Source of the DNA: Gammaproteobacteria bacterium
GTDB lineage: Bacteria > Pseudomonadota > Gammaproteobacteria > Pseudomonadales > Azotimanducaceae_A
Assembly (NCBI GenBank): GCA_012960755.1
Contig: DUAT01000094.1
Location: forward strand, 225,248-289,247
Reading direction: 5' to 3'
DNA length: 64,000 nt
Position numbers and translations under genes: made by a program. Below the pieces are notes generated by a model. It had not been told where the DNA came from. It saw only the letters and a list, made by a program, of their open reading frames with translations, and ran no database searches. Positions within the stretch are counted from its first letter, which is position 1; the number at the start of each line of letters is the position of its first letter. This document shows positions 1 through 9,220 of this stretch, piece after piece.

Positions 1-1796
1 TTCACCAGCGCTTCAGACATCACCTTGACGACTTTAACGGCTTGCTCAGGGGAAGAACCTTCAATTAACTCTACCTGCGCCCGCATGTAATCTGACGCCA
101 TATTAGGAAAAAACACCGTCTTCACATAGGGCCCCATAACGAATCCAACTGCGAGAATCAGCATCGCAATGAAAATAGCTATGGTAATGTAACGTTGTTC
201 GATGGCCCGCAGCAGAAGTGGCTTGTAGTGATCGTGCACAACAGAATGGAGCCCCGCTGCGAATCGGGTCTGGAATCGTCGCAAAGGATTGAACATGGCG
301 ACTTTATCGGTCGGCAGCGGTTTCATGCTTGCAAGGTGCGCTGGCAGGATCAGCTTGGATTCAATTATCGAAAACAGCAGACAGAGAATAACCACCAGTC
401 CAATGGCGGCAGGCATCGCCCCGAAAGTACCCGGGACCAGCATTAATGGAATAAACGTGACAATGGTAGTCAGTACACCAAACGTGGCTGGCGTTGCCAC
501 GCGTTTTGCCCCACGAATTACATTATCTATATTATGGCCATCCTGCTCAGTGGTGCTCTGGACGCTTTCGCCAATAATTATCGCGTCGTCCACGACAATC
601 CCCAGCACCAGGATAAAACCAAACAGACTGACCAGGTTGATGGAGCCACCACTGATGGGCAATAAAGCGAAGGCACCCAGGAATGCGATGGGCATACCTA
701 ACATGACCCAGAAAGCGAGTTGAAGTCTCAGGAAAATGCCCAGTACAATCAGGACCAGGATCACGCCGAAAAACATATTGGACAACATCATACCCATGGT
801 ACTGCTGAGATATGTCGTACTATCAAGCCATGTCTGTATTTCAATACCTGCAGGCAAGGTAGTCTGTCGATGTTTGACGAATTCTGTCACTTCCTCGGAG
901 ATGTCAATCTGGTTCTGGTCCCCTACGGCATAAATGGAAATACCGATGCTGGGTCGGCCATTGAACAGCGCGTGAAAGGCTTGCTCAACAAATCCGTCTG
1001 ATACCGTTGCAATGTCCCCGAGGGTCAGTCGCGTGCCATCGCCCTGCGATATCAGAACGATGCTTTCAAACTGCCGGCGCTCATAAGCCTGCCCTTCGGT
1101 GCGCAGCAGGATATCACCGGAGTCGGTTTTGATTGTACCCGCAGGCAAGTCCAAAGATGATCGCCTGATCGCCTGGGCGACCTCATCCAGCGTGAGTCCA
1201 TATTGTCTTAGTTTAGCTTCTTTGAGTTCGATACTGATCTCATAGGATCGGGCGCCCTTGGTTTCTGCCTTGGTGACACTGGGTAGGCTGAGTATTTCGT
1301 CCCGGACCGTGTTCGCGAGATTCTTCATGGACTTTTCGGTCAGGTCACCGGAAATCTGGACGTTTATCGCTCCCATTTGGTGTTTATTGCGAAAGATGCT
1401 GGGTTTCTCGGTTGACTCAGGCAGGCTGGCGATTCGGTCGACTGCCATTTTCACTTCGTCCATCACGATCTGAATATCGTAACCGGTTTCAAGCTCAAGC
1501 TGTACGCTAGCCATGCCCTGGCGTGAGAAGGAACGCAAATCGCTGATTCCCTCGATATCACGGATTGCTTCTTCGACCCGAGACACGACACCGGACTCGA
1601 CTTCACCCGGTGATGCACCGGGAAAAGGTACATTGATGGTGATGCGATCAGCCTCGAGGTCAGGCATTATCTGGGTTCGGATGGTGAGAGCCGACGCCAG
1701 CCCGGTGAGGATGATGATGATCATTAGCAGGTTAGCGGCTACATGATTGCGCGCAAACCAGGCTATGATGCCTTTGTGGGTATCAATTGTCTGCAT
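1..1796 (-). CDS. RND multidrug efflux permease (AcrB/MexB-like), C-terminal part outside window
   Basis: Inner-membrane proton-driven pump subunit that would work with the adjacent membrane-fusion protein and an outer-membrane channel. The frame is open from an ATG at 1796 to the window edge, giving about 598 of roughly 1000-1050 residues. After a cytoplasmic start a first membrane helix (about residues 18-38) is followed by the porter-domain motif FPGASPGEVE. The paired aspartates of the transmembrane-4 proton relay are visible in GIVVDDAIIIGE near residue 400. The gene overlaps the end of the adaptor gene by 14 nt, so the two are translationally coupled. Substrate cannot be told from sequence; this subfamily includes drug and lipid or biocide pumps. 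Truncation is only by the window. Confidence 0.95.
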   Translation of the reverse strand, partial: MQTIDTHKGIIAWFARNHVAANLLMIIIILTGLASALTIRTQIMPDLEADRITINVPFPGASPGEVESGVVSRVEEAIRDIEGISDLRSFSRQGMASVQLELETGYDIQIVMDEVKMAVDRIASLPESTEKPSIFRNKHQMGAINVQISGDLTEKSMKNLANTVRDEILSLPSVTKAETKGARSYEISIELKEAKLRQYGLTLDEVAQAIRRSSLDLPAGTIKTDSGDILLRTEGQAYERRQFESIVLISQGDGTRLTLGDIATVSDGFVEQAFHALFNGRPSIGISIYAVGDQNQIDISEEVTEFVKHRQTTLPAGIEIQTWLDSTTYLSSTMGMMLSNMFFGVILVLIVLGIFLRLQLAFWVMLGMPIAFLGAFALLPISGGSINLVSLFGFILVLGIVVDDAIIIGESVQSTTEQDGHNIDNVIRGAKRVATPATFGVLTTIVTFIPLMLVPGTFGAMPAAIGLVVILCLLFSIIESKLILPAHLASMKPLPTDKVAMFNPLRRFQTRFAAGLHSVVHDHYKPLLLRAIEQRYITIAIFIAMLILAVGFVMGPYVKTVFFPNMASDYMRAQVELIEGSSPEQAVKVVKVMSEALV

Positions 1797-2982
1797 TGGC
1801 AGATAGCCTCGATGCCAGTTGCATGGGTTTCCCGTGTCTTACCAGCGTACCGGGCAGCGGGTTATCCAGGGCAGTGATACATATCAGGTCGCCAGCATTC
1901 AGCCCACCATTAATATAAACAGAATGTTCGTCACTTCGAAGCAGTGTTACGGTTTTCAGCTTCAACTCGCTGTTCACACCCACGGTCCAGACAGAATTAG
2001 CGTCCTGCAAAACAGATCGCGGTAGTTTGATGATATTTTCAGCGGTAAAGCCCGCGATACTTGCCTCGACAAAAGTGCCGATACGAAGTGGCGAGGGCCA
2101 TTTTGGTCCCTGTTGATTATAAGGGTCAGTTATCTGCGCGACGACATAAAGAACCCTGCTGCGTTCATCGAAAACGCCCTCAGTACGAACGATTTGTCCT
2201 TTCCATAGGTTACGGGTGCCACCAATCTCGGCGGACAGGAGAACCTCAGGTCGTGACGCCGGGTCATGCAGATCGGCCAGGTTCAGGTAGGGTAACTCCC
2301 GGTCTGGTAGTGGTAATCGAATCTCAGCTACATCGACGGCAAAGGTGAGTGCCAATGGCGTGCCAGCCGCGACATACTGACCCACATCGGCACGTTTTTG
2401 CCTCACCAGTCCATCGTAGGGCGCTCGTATCACCGTTCGGTCAAGGTCACCTTCTCGCTTGTCGAGTTCAGCCTGGGAAAAATCCAGATTGGCAATTGCT
2501 TCGGCCAGTTGTGGTTTTCGCAAGGCCAGGTCACTTGCCGCCTTGCTGGATGACAATAGCGATTTTGCCCGTTGCCAGTCTGCTTCGGCATAGTCGGCAA
2601 GCCCTGCTTCTCTCGTTACCATGGTCCTGGCGGAGGCAACGCTGGCTTGTGCCCGTTTTAGTTCGGCACGATAGTTTCGGTCATCGATGCGGATCATGAC
2701 GTCGCCCTTGGAAAAGAAACCACCTGCAACAAACGCCGGTGAGACCTCGGTAATAATCCCCGAAACTTCGGAGATCAGTGTGGTTTCTGTCCTGGGTGTC
2801 ACCGTGCCCTGGGCGCTCACTCTGATTTTTTCGGTACTGATTTTAGCCTCGATAACGTCCACCAGCATCACTGGCGGAGGGGCTGGTACAGAATCAGGCA
2901 CGGATTGTTGCGCGGACATCCAGATCGCGACCGCGATACTTGCAAAGATGATGATGGCAGGAAGGACTATCTTGTTAAGCAT
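1783..2982 (-). CDS. RND efflux periplasmic adaptor (membrane fusion protein, HlyD/AcrA family)
   Basis: Periplasmic adaptor linking the RND permease encoded next to it to an outer-membrane channel. An N-terminal membrane anchor (LPAIIIFASIAVAIW) is followed by a lipoyl/biotinyl-like half motif (SEVSGIITEVSPAF), a coiled-coil hairpin rich in Ala, Glu and Lys, the second lipoyl half (IRAPYDGLVRQKRADVGQYV) and beta-barrel and membrane-proximal domains. Length of 399 residues is usual for the family. A TTG codon lies 3 codons upstream at 2991, but the ATG at 2982 gives a cleaner anchor start. Its stop overlaps the start of the permease gene by 14 nt. No outer-membrane TolC-like partner is seen in the window. 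Confidence 0.92.
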   Translation of the reverse strand: MLNKIVLPAIIIFASIAVAIWMSAQQSVPDSVPAPPPVMLVDVIEAKISTEKIRVSAQGTVTPRTETTLISEVSGIITEVSPAFVAGGFFSKGDVMIRIDDRNYRAELKRAQASVASARTMVTREAGLADYAEADWQRAKSLLSSSKAASDLALRKPQLAEAIANLDFSQAELDKREGDLDRTVIRAPYDGLVRQKRADVGQYVAAGTPLALTFAVDVAEIRLPLPDRELPYLNLADLHDPASRPEVLLSAEIGGTRNLWKGQIVRTEGVFDERSRVLYVVAQITDPYNQQGPKWPSPLRIGTFVEASIAGFTAENIIKLPRSVLQDANSVWTVGVNSELKLKTVTLLRSDEHSVYINGGLNAGDLICITALDNPLPGTLVRHGKPMQLASRLSANADN

Positions 2983-3145
2983 AACGATCAATCACTGTAC
3001 TGGAATACCGGTGTTTACCTGTGTAAATAGCTGATAGTAGCGCGTTTTCAGCATTGCAGTAAGTCTTACGGCCACAGACCTGGAACCCGTCGTAATTTGA
3101 ATCACTTCTACGGGGATAAGGATGCCACGGCGGCAGTTCAGCCGT

Positions 3146-3964
3146 TCACCAGGTGGTAACGCCGACAAGCTTTTCTCCCAATGTGGTCAAACTGGCGGGC
3201 GCACCGGGTTCTGGTATGAGCTGGTGGCTGATTCTCTGACGAATCGCCCACTCAGGCGGCGCCTTGGTTTGCCATTCGTTGATGCGTTGTTGCCTTTCTG
3301 ACCCCGATGATGAATCCGGTTGCATGCTGACATACTGGACGAACCGATGCTGGTCGGAAAAATTCAGGTGGCTCGTGTGGGGCATTAATCGATTCCATAA
3401 GACCAGGCTACCTGCTTTGCCACCCACCGGTATCAGGTCATTATCTTCAAACACAGGCTGGTTGCGGTTCTCATCGTTTTGGTGCTTTTCACGGTAGTCC
3501 TTAATACTTTGGAATATCGAAGGCACACACGCAAATGCGCCCTGGTCCTCACCGGTATCGGTTAAATAGACAAGACCTTGCAGGCTAAGTCCCGAAATAC
3601 GCCACGGATCACAATCCCAATGCACTGCGGACTCAGACCAGTTTGATATGGCTGCTGAAGCAGGGGGTTTGTAGGAAACACGATCCATGCTTACCCAGAG
3701 TTTTTCTGTATTGTATATCTCTGCAAAAATCTCGTGCAGCAGTGGCAGTTGGCGAACATCCCACAACGCCTGGTGGTGGTGTAGTGGCACTATCCCGTGA
3801 CCCGAAAACGTTGGTTGGTACCAGGTTGCCTTGTCGTCCAGGCTGATATTCGAAAATTCAATGATCGCGTCAATGACATTGGCGCGTAAACGCTCGGGCA
3901 CAACATCAGGAACAACGAGGAGACCGTTAGATCGGAATTCCTGAATTTGTGCTGGGCTTAGCAT
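3146..3964 (-). CDS. Phytanoyl-CoA dioxygenase (PhyH) family protein
   Basis: Predicted Fe(II)/2-oxoglutarate-dependent oxygenase of 272 residues. The metal-binding facial triad can be placed at His115 and Asp117 (SAVHWDCDP) and the distal His196 (LMPHTSH), with Arg207 (HRFVQY) as the likely 2-oxoglutarate anchor. The substrate is unknown; PhyH proteins hydroxylate lipids, halogenated compounds, amino acids or small metabolites. It is the last gene of a leftward set after a WD40 protein and a lactonase, overlapping the lactonase stop by 7 nt (ATGCTAA), so it is probably co-translated with it. It is one of three PhyH-family genes in the window and is not closely similar to the other two by eye. 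Confidence 0.88.
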   Translation of the reverse strand: MLSPAQIQEFRSNGLLVVPDVVPERLRANVIDAIIEFSNISLDDKATWYQPTFSGHGIVPLHHHQALWDVRQLPLLHEIFAEIYNTEKLWVSMDRVSYKPPASAAISNWSESAVHWDCDPWRISGLSLQGLVYLTDTGEDQGAFACVPSIFQSIKDYREKHQNDENRNQPVFEDNDLIPVGGKAGSLVLWNRLMPHTSHLNFSDQHRFVQYVSMQPDSSSGSERQQRINEWQTKAPPEWAIRQRISHQLIPEPGAPASLTTLGEKLVGVTTW

Positions 3965-5037
3965 CGGTTAGGGATAGGCATAGGCAACAGGAAGACCGGT
4001 GACGGTACCTCGAACTGGTTTCCGGTCTCGGTCAGCAACCCGGTTGATGAATCCCGCTTGAAAACAACCACGTTGTTCGTATCCCGATTGGCAACCAACA
4101 TAAACTCCTGATCCGGTGAAAAAGTAAAGTGCCTGGGATGTCTCCCCAGGGTTGGCTGGAACTGTACCTGTTCGAGTTTACCTTGCAAACCGATTTTAAA
4201 TACCACAATGCTGTCGTGCCCCCGATTGCTTGCATAAAGATATTTCCCATCCCTTGAGGCTTCGATATGCGCGCCATCATTGGGGCTGGAATAAGTATCG
4301 GGCAAACTCGAGTGGGTGTGAAGCACTTTTAGTTGTCCTCCAACATCCACCCTGAAAGAAATAACGGTGTTATCCAACTCGTTGAGTAAATAGCCAAAGC
4401 CGCCGGAAAAACAAAAATGCCTTGGGCCAGCACCAGCTTTCAGGCTAATTGCATGACTTGCCTGGGAGCCAACCTGGCCGGTGTCGTCTACCGGGTATTG
4501 TATGACCTGGTCGGTGCCAAGGTCAGCGACGTAGACAAATTCACCAGAGGGGCCAAATGTGGTTGAGTGTACGTGAGCCCCGGTCTGTCGCGTCGGGTTG
4601 ATCCCCATGCCCTTGTGCTGCACAGCGCTGACGAACTCACCTAGAGAACCGTCGGCCGAAATTGGGAATGAGGTGAAACTACCTCCTGAGTAGTTTGCCA
4701 CCAGCAAACACTTGCCTTGTGCTGATATTGACAGGTGGCAGGGGTCTGCCCCCAGGGAAGGTCGTTGGTTGAGGACTTCCAGTCTGCCGTTTTCAGAGGA
4801 AAAAGCGCTGACCGCACCGCTGTCTGAACGACTGTTCGAGCTGGTGAAATCGGCGACCTCGTTAACGGCGAATACTACGTCCAGGTAGGGATGCTGAATA
4901 AGAAACGATGGATTGTCGATACCTCTGTTAACAGCCATCAGGGTTATATTATCCCCTTCACCAGAGATGGAATAAGCGTAAACACCTTCCGATGACGTCT
5001 TTCGGGTGTAAGTCCCAATAAGTAACTCGTAGGTCAT
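3958..5037 (-). CDS. Beta-propeller lactonase, YbhE/6-phosphogluconolactonase family
   Basis: Protein of 359 residues with the seven-bladed propeller pattern of the YbhE/Pgl lactonase family (lactonase_7-bladed). It opens with GTYTRKTSSEGVYAY and carries the recurring blade motifs NYSGGS, GAGPRHFCF, DGKYLYASNRGHDS and GRHPRHFTFSPD typical of this family. No signal peptide is seen, so it is probably cytoplasmic. Family members hydrolyse 6-phosphogluconolactone or other lactones, but many homologues are of unproven substrate. The ATG directly follows the stop of the WD40 gene (TAA then ATG, no spacer) and its own end overlaps the PhyH start, so the three are one translational unit. Assignment to the family is firm; the exact reaction is inferred. 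Confidence 0.87.
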   Translation of the reverse strand: MTYELLIGTYTRKTSSEGVYAYSISGEGDNITLMAVNRGIDNPSFLIQHPYLDVVFAVNEVADFTSSNSRSDSGAVSAFSSENGRLEVLNQRPSLGADPCHLSISAQGKCLLVANYSGGSFTSFPISADGSLGEFVSAVQHKGMGINPTRQTGAHVHSTTFGPSGEFVYVADLGTDQVIQYPVDDTGQVGSQASHAISLKAGAGPRHFCFSGGFGYLLNELDNTVISFRVDVGGQLKVLHTHSSLPDTYSSPNDGAHIEASRDGKYLYASNRGHDSIVVFKIGLQGKLEQVQFQPTLGRHPRHFTFSPDQEFMLVANRDTNNVVVFKRDSSTGLLTETGNQFEVPSPVFLLPMPIPNRC

Positions 5038-6864
5038 TTAATAAACGCGCCCCATATTGTCCACCCAATAGACCTGGCCATTTTTATCAAAGTCGGCCAC
5101 CGCGACAGGTTGATCTGAAACTGGTGAGATTATTCGGTTTTGTTGAATATCGAATACGCAGGCGGTGCCGTTTTGACTGACCGTCAGGATACGAATTCCA
5201 TCGGCTGAAATTCGCAAGGTGCGAACCCAATCCTCGTGATGATTGTGGAGCAACGTGCTAACTCCTGTTTTCAGGTCAATGACACTAATCTCGCCGTTGG
5301 CATTGCCTGTGATCACCCGCTCCTGATCTTTCAGGAATCCCACTGCGGAAGTGTGTTTTTGTGGTAACGGTAAAACCGTGGATGAGCCATCGCCCAGGTG
5401 CCAGAGCTTGAGAATAGCTTCTTCGGATACGGAAACCACGATATCACCCCGGCCGTTGATTGCTGCCATATTGTGGCTTCCGGGACCCACGCCCTGCATC
5501 TGCCAGATGATCTTTTGAGTGTTGATATCCCATAGTATCAGCCTGTTACCACCTGCACTTAACAATCTGGACACATCGTCGGGTGTAGAAAGGGAGAAAA
5601 CGGCGCCGCCATGATCCAGTACGATCAAACTACTCGCTGTCTTAAAATCCCAGATCCGGATGAGATGATCGAACGCCCCGGAGGCAAACCGCAATTCGTC
5701 TATTCGCTGAATACAGTACACGAAGCTATTGTGGGCAGATGCTAGGATCAGGGTCTTGTCCTGCACACTTACCTTAATTCTGCCATAAAGATTACCGACA
5801 ACCGAATCACTGGCGGAGATGATTGCAGAGCCGATGGCCTCGACATTGCTTTTCAACGTTGAAACTACTGATTTCCGGTTGATGTCATATAAGTCAACGT
5901 CGCCGCTGTCACATCCAAGGGCGACCAGGTTTTCAACCGGAGAAACACCGATTCCGCGAGCAGTCGCGGTAATAGGTTTATGGGAGAGTTCCACATTGAG
6001 CTTTACCAGGTCGACCCTGGCCACAAATCTGGCGGCCATAACAATAGCAAAGGTTCCCGCCTGGTTAATGCCCAAGCCCCATAACGGGTGCCCGTGGCCG
6101 GTGTCGCCCTGATGGCTCCACAACTCAGCGCCCGTGGTGCAGTCCCAGATGCGCAGCGTGCCATCTTCACTCACCGAAACTGCCTGACTGCCTCCTCCTA
6201 CGCCGACCTTGGTGACCCATTCGGTATGCCCTTCGAGCACCAGTTCCTGGGTTCGTTTCGATAGATCCCAGACCCGCAGGCTGCAATCCCTTGATCCGGA
6301 GACAATTCGATTCTCGTCAAGAAAGGCAATACCGGTGACGACATCATCGTGCCCTTGTAGCCAATCGACGTGATGCCCTGTCTTGCGATCCCTGATGCCG
6401 ATGAGTTTATCTGCAGAGCCGGAAATTACGAACTGGTCTGATATTGCGACGCTGTGAACGCCTGCCTTGTGGCCTGTCAGGCGTCCAAGCAATGAGCCAT
6501 CGCTGGCGTCCCACAGCGCGACGGTTTGATCATGGCCCGCCGTAACCAGAGTAGCGGCGGATTCCTTAGTGCGGCAATGGTAAGCGAGTGCGTTTATCGG
6601 TCCCTTATGGCACTTCCAGGATTGCTGAATGGCACTGGTGTGGACGTTCCAGGCGAGTATCGATCCTTCGACAGACACCGAATAAAGTGTTTTGCCACTG
6701 GCATCGAAACAACGGGCGAGAACGAAACCCCAATGTCCTTTCATGGCATCCCTAACTTGAAAAATACTGTGATCCCCGGTTCGATATAGTACCTTAATAC
6801 CCGTAGTTGCCGACCAGAAGTAAAAAACATATTCTGTTAACTCCCAAAGCCAGGAGCCTGTCAT
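5038..6864 (-). CDS. WD40-repeat beta-propeller protein of unknown function
   Basis: About 608 residues made almost entirely of WD40-type repeats, with blade endings such as VALWDASDG, LRVWDLSKRT, LRIWDCTTGAE, IRIWDFKTAS and LILWDINTQ. This predicts one long or two consecutive beta propellers acting as a protein-interaction scaffold. No catalytic domain or signal peptide is visible. Start choice is uncertain: ATGs exist at 6879, 6864 and 6744. WD40-like residues (FWSATTG) before residue 46 favour an upstream start, and 6864 has AGG six bases away. That start shares a CATG palindrome with the divergent acyl-CoA dehydrogenase start; the 6744 ATG would leave a normal 119-bp divergent promoter gap. 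The gene abuts the lactonase gene downstream. Confidence 0.85.
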   Translation of the reverse strand: MTGSWLWELTEYVFYFWSATTGIKVLYRTGDHSIFQVRDAMKGHWGFVLARCFDASGKTLYSVSVEGSILAWNVHTSAIQQSWKCHKGPINALAYHCRTKESAATLVTAGHDQTVALWDASDGSLLGRLTGHKAGVHSVAISDQFVISGSADKLIGIRDRKTGHHVDWLQGHDDVVTGIAFLDENRIVSGSRDCSLRVWDLSKRTQELVLEGHTEWVTKVGVGGGSQAVSVSEDGTLRIWDCTTGAELWSHQGDTGHGHPLWGLGINQAGTFAIVMAARFVARVDLVKLNVELSHKPITATARGIGVSPVENLVALGCDSGDVDLYDINRKSVVSTLKSNVEAIGSAIISASDSVVGNLYGRIKVSVQDKTLILASAHNSFVYCIQRIDELRFASGAFDHLIRIWDFKTASSLIVLDHGGAVFSLSTPDDVSRLLSAGGNRLILWDINTQKIIWQMQGVGPGSHNMAAINGRGDIVVSVSEEAILKLWHLGDGSSTVLPLPQKHTSAVGFLKDQERVITGNANGEISVIDLKTGVSTLLHNHHEDWVRTLRISADGIRILTVSQNGTACVFDIQQNRIISPVSDQPVAVADFDKNGQVYWVDNMGRVY

Positions 6865-8062
6865 GTTGAACCTATCCATCCCAAGCCATATCGAGCCGTT
6901 GCGGCAAAAAGTTCTCGATTTTATCGAGCATGAAGTTTATCCCATGGAATCCACACTTCTTGAAAACAAGGTGGGGGAGCGCCGTGGCGAGGTGATGCGA
7001 GGGCTTATGCAGAAAGCCAAGGATCAGGGCTTGTGGGCGTTGGGACATCCGGAAGAAATCGGTGGTGGTGGTTTACCCTTTATGGATTACGTTTTTATCA
7101 ACGAAGTGGTTGGACGCTCGGAAGCGGCTACGGTGGCACTTGGAACCCATTCGCTGCAGGACTCCATCATGCTGAATCGTTATGCCAACGATGAGTGGCG
7201 TGACAAATATTTAAAGCCATTGGTCGATGGTGAAGTATTCCCGAGTTTTGGCATGACCGAACCTGCGGTTGCGAGCTCTGATCCGACCCAGTTACAAACC
7301 AGCGCGAAACTGGATGGTGATGAGTGGGTAATCAATGGCAGAAAATGGTTTACCTCTGGTGCAGGTAATGCGGCCTATACGACTGCCATGGTACGTACGG
7401 AGCCGGATGCACCTGATCACGCTGCGTTTTCAATGATCGTGGTGCCAACCGATACCGAAGGCTACAACATTCTCAGGGATGTTCGGGTCATGGGTGACTA
7501 TGACGGCCATTACGAAGTTGACTACGACAATGTCCGTGTCCCCAAAGAGAACTTGTTAGGGCCCCGTGGGCAGGGGTTCAAGATTGCCCAGGATCGACTG
7601 GGACCGGGAAGAATCTTTCATTGCATGCGCTGGCTCGGCCAGGCGCAGCGGGCTTTTGACCTGATGTGTAAACGTGCCAACGAACGGGTTGCTTTCGGTA
7701 AGCGTTTAGGTGAGCACCAGCAGATACAGAAGTTTATTTTTGATACCGCTGCCGAAATTCAGGCGTCAAGATTGCTGACACTCCACGCGGCGCAAAAAAT
7801 TGACCAGGGCGATGAAGCCAGAATCGAAATTGGGTTGATCAAGGTGTACGGCGCTACCATGTTGCACAATGCCATTGATCGTGCAATCCAGGTTCATGGC
7901 GCGTTAGGCGTTACGGAAGATACGCCTCTCGAGCGCATGTATCGCCATGCACGTTTTGCCCGTATTTATGATGGTGCGGATGAAGTGCATGTTATGACAA
8001 CAGGTAGACGGATCCTGAAAACCTATGCCGATGGAGGCACCTTCGACTTCGGTTTGAGGTAG
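6863..8062 (+). CDS. Acyl-CoA dehydrogenase family protein
   Basis: FAD-dependent dehydrogenase of 399 residues with the usual order of N-terminal helical, middle beta and C-terminal helical domains. The family signature FGMTEPAVASSDPTQ is in the middle domain and the C-terminal region ends with RIYDGADEVHVMTTGRRIL, a layout closest to the ACAD10/ACAD11-like branch that includes acyl-CoA dehydrogenases of unusual substrates. It probably introduces a 2,3-double bond into an acyl-CoA and passes electrons to ETF. The start is supported by AGGAG seven bases upstream. A cytochrome b561 gene follows after 20 bp. The 5' end overlaps or abuts the divergent WD40 gene. Confidence 0.93.
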   Translation: MLNLSIPSHIEPLRQKVLDFIEHEVYPMESTLLENKVGERRGEVMRGLMQKAKDQGLWALGHPEEIGGGGLPFMDYVFINEVVGRSEAATVALGTHSLQDSIMLNRYANDEWRDKYLKPLVDGEVFPSFGMTEPAVASSDPTQLQTSAKLDGDEWVINGRKWFTSGAGNAAYTTAMVRTEPDAPDHAAFSMIVVPTDTEGYNILRDVRVMGDYDGHYEVDYDNVRVPKENLLGPRGQGFKIAQDRLGPGRIFHCMRWLGQAQRAFDLMCKRANERVAFGKRLGEHQQIQKFIFDTAAEIQASRLLTLHAAQKIDQGDEARIEIGLIKVYGATMLHNAIDRAIQVHGALGVTEDTPLERMYRHARFARIYDGADEVHVMTTGRRILKTYADGGTFDFGLR

Positions 8063-8082
8063 CAGCAAAGACGAACGGAAAA

Positions 8083-8631
8083 ATGTTCGACTCAGCGACT
8101 CGTTTCGGGTTAGTCACCTTGCTGTTTCATTGGGTTACGGCGCTCACGATCATTGGGTTGTTCATCCTGGGGCTGTACATGGTGGAGCTGACCTATTATG
8201 ACGCCCTCTACAATAAGCTGCCCTTTATTCACAAGAGTATTGGAATCCTGTTATGCGGGTTGCTGCTTCTCAGGTTGATCTGGAAGCCGTTCAATCCAGC
8301 CCTGATACCATTAACGAGCCATCGTTCGTTTGAGATTCTCGGGGCGAAACTGGCGCACTGGATGTTGTATCTGTTAACGGTTGTGATTGTGATTTCCGGC
8401 TACCTGATACCCACGTCGGGGGGTTCAGGGATCAGTGTATTTGATTGGTTTTCAGTACCGGCAACCATCACAACCATACCTGAACAGGAAGACCTCGCAG
8501 GTTTGATTCACAAGATCACGGCGTACCTGGTAATAGGTGTAACACTTGTCCATGCGGGCGCTGCATTAAAACACCATTTTGTTGACAGGGATGATACGCT
8601 GCGACGAATGTTAGGTGTTAAGCCCCGGTAA
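8083..8631 (+). CDS. Cytochrome b561 family protein (CybB-like)
   Basis: Four-helix membrane cytochrome of 182 residues. Candidate haem-ligand histidines are His16 (LFHW), His50 (FIHKS), His143 (LIHK) and His157 (LVHAG), placed at helix ends as in prokaryotic b561 (Ni/Fe-hydrogenase-like cytochrome b superfamily). It likely moves electrons between quinol and a periplasmic partner. The next gene encodes a YceI protein, and b561-YceI pairs are a recurrent arrangement in proteobacteria. It lies 20 bp after the dehydrogenase gene, so the three genes could form one transcript. A GGAA sequence precedes the ATG. Confidence 0.9.
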   Translation: MFDSATRFGLVTLLFHWVTALTIIGLFILGLYMVELTYYDALYNKLPFIHKSIGILLCGLLLLRLIWKPFNPALIPLTSHRSFEILGAKLAHWMLYLLTVVIVISGYLIPTSGGSGISVFDWFSVPATITTIPEQEDLAGLIHKITAYLVIGVTLVHAGAALKHHFVDRDDTLRRMLGVKPR

Positions 8632-8650
8632 TCACCCAGGAGATTTCACA

Positions 8651-9211
8651 ATGAAGATAAAAACGACATTAGGGGCTTTGATCTGCTTCGGGCTTTTACC
8701 GGCTTTTGCGACAGGTGCAGACTATGTGATCGACAAGCAAGGCCAACATGCCTTCGTCACTTTCAAGGCGAGTCACCTTGGTTTTTCGTATATTATTGGG
8801 CACTTCGAAAGTTTCGAAGGCAGCTTCAGTCATGACGCCAAAAATCCGGGAAACTCAAAAGCCAGCGTGACAATTGAGACCGGGAGCCTGGACACTAACC
8901 ATGCAGAACGTGACAAGCATCTGCGAGGCGCTGACTTTCTCGATGTAGACAAGTATCCGACCATTACTTTTGAGAGTGTTGCATATTCAGGCGGCGCAAA
9001 TGCAGGGAAACTCACCGGTAACCTTTCATTGCATGGTGTTACCAAATCCGTTGTGCTTGATGTCACTCAGATCGGTGAAGGCAAAGATCCCTGGGGTGGG
9101 TACCGGAGCGGATTCCAGGGTAATGTGGTGCTCAGTGCGAAAGACTTTGGTTTGCCGGAATGGGTAGGTGATGTCGAAGTTGAACTGATTGTTGAGGGCG
9201 TTCGGCTATAG
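8651..9211 (+). CDS. YceI family periplasmic protein
   Basis: Exported protein of 186 residues with a Sec-type signal peptide (about residues 1-23, cleavage after AFATGA). The remainder fits the YceI lipocalin-like barrel: DYVIDKQGQHAFVTFKASHL at the start, then the conserved block SLDTNHAERDKHLRGADFLD and a final SAKDFGLPEW. YceI proteins bind polyisoprenoids such as ubiquinone precursors in a hydrophobic tunnel, and many are encoded next to cytochrome b561 as here. An upstream in-frame ATG at 8615 overlaps the b561 gene, but AGGAG before 8651 and the signal peptide decide the start. It ends 9 bp before a convergent gene; no clear terminator hairpin is seen between them. Confidence 0.93.
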   Translation: MKIKTTLGALICFGLLPAFATGADYVIDKQGQHAFVTFKASHLGFSYIIGHFESFEGSFSHDAKNPGNSKASVTIETGSLDTNHAERDKHLRGADFLDVDKYPTITFESVAYSGGANAGKLTGNLSLHGVTKSVVLDVTQIGEGKDPWGGYRSGFQGNVVLSAKDFGLPEWVGDVEVELIVEGVRL

Positions 9212-9220
9212 CAGCATCAA

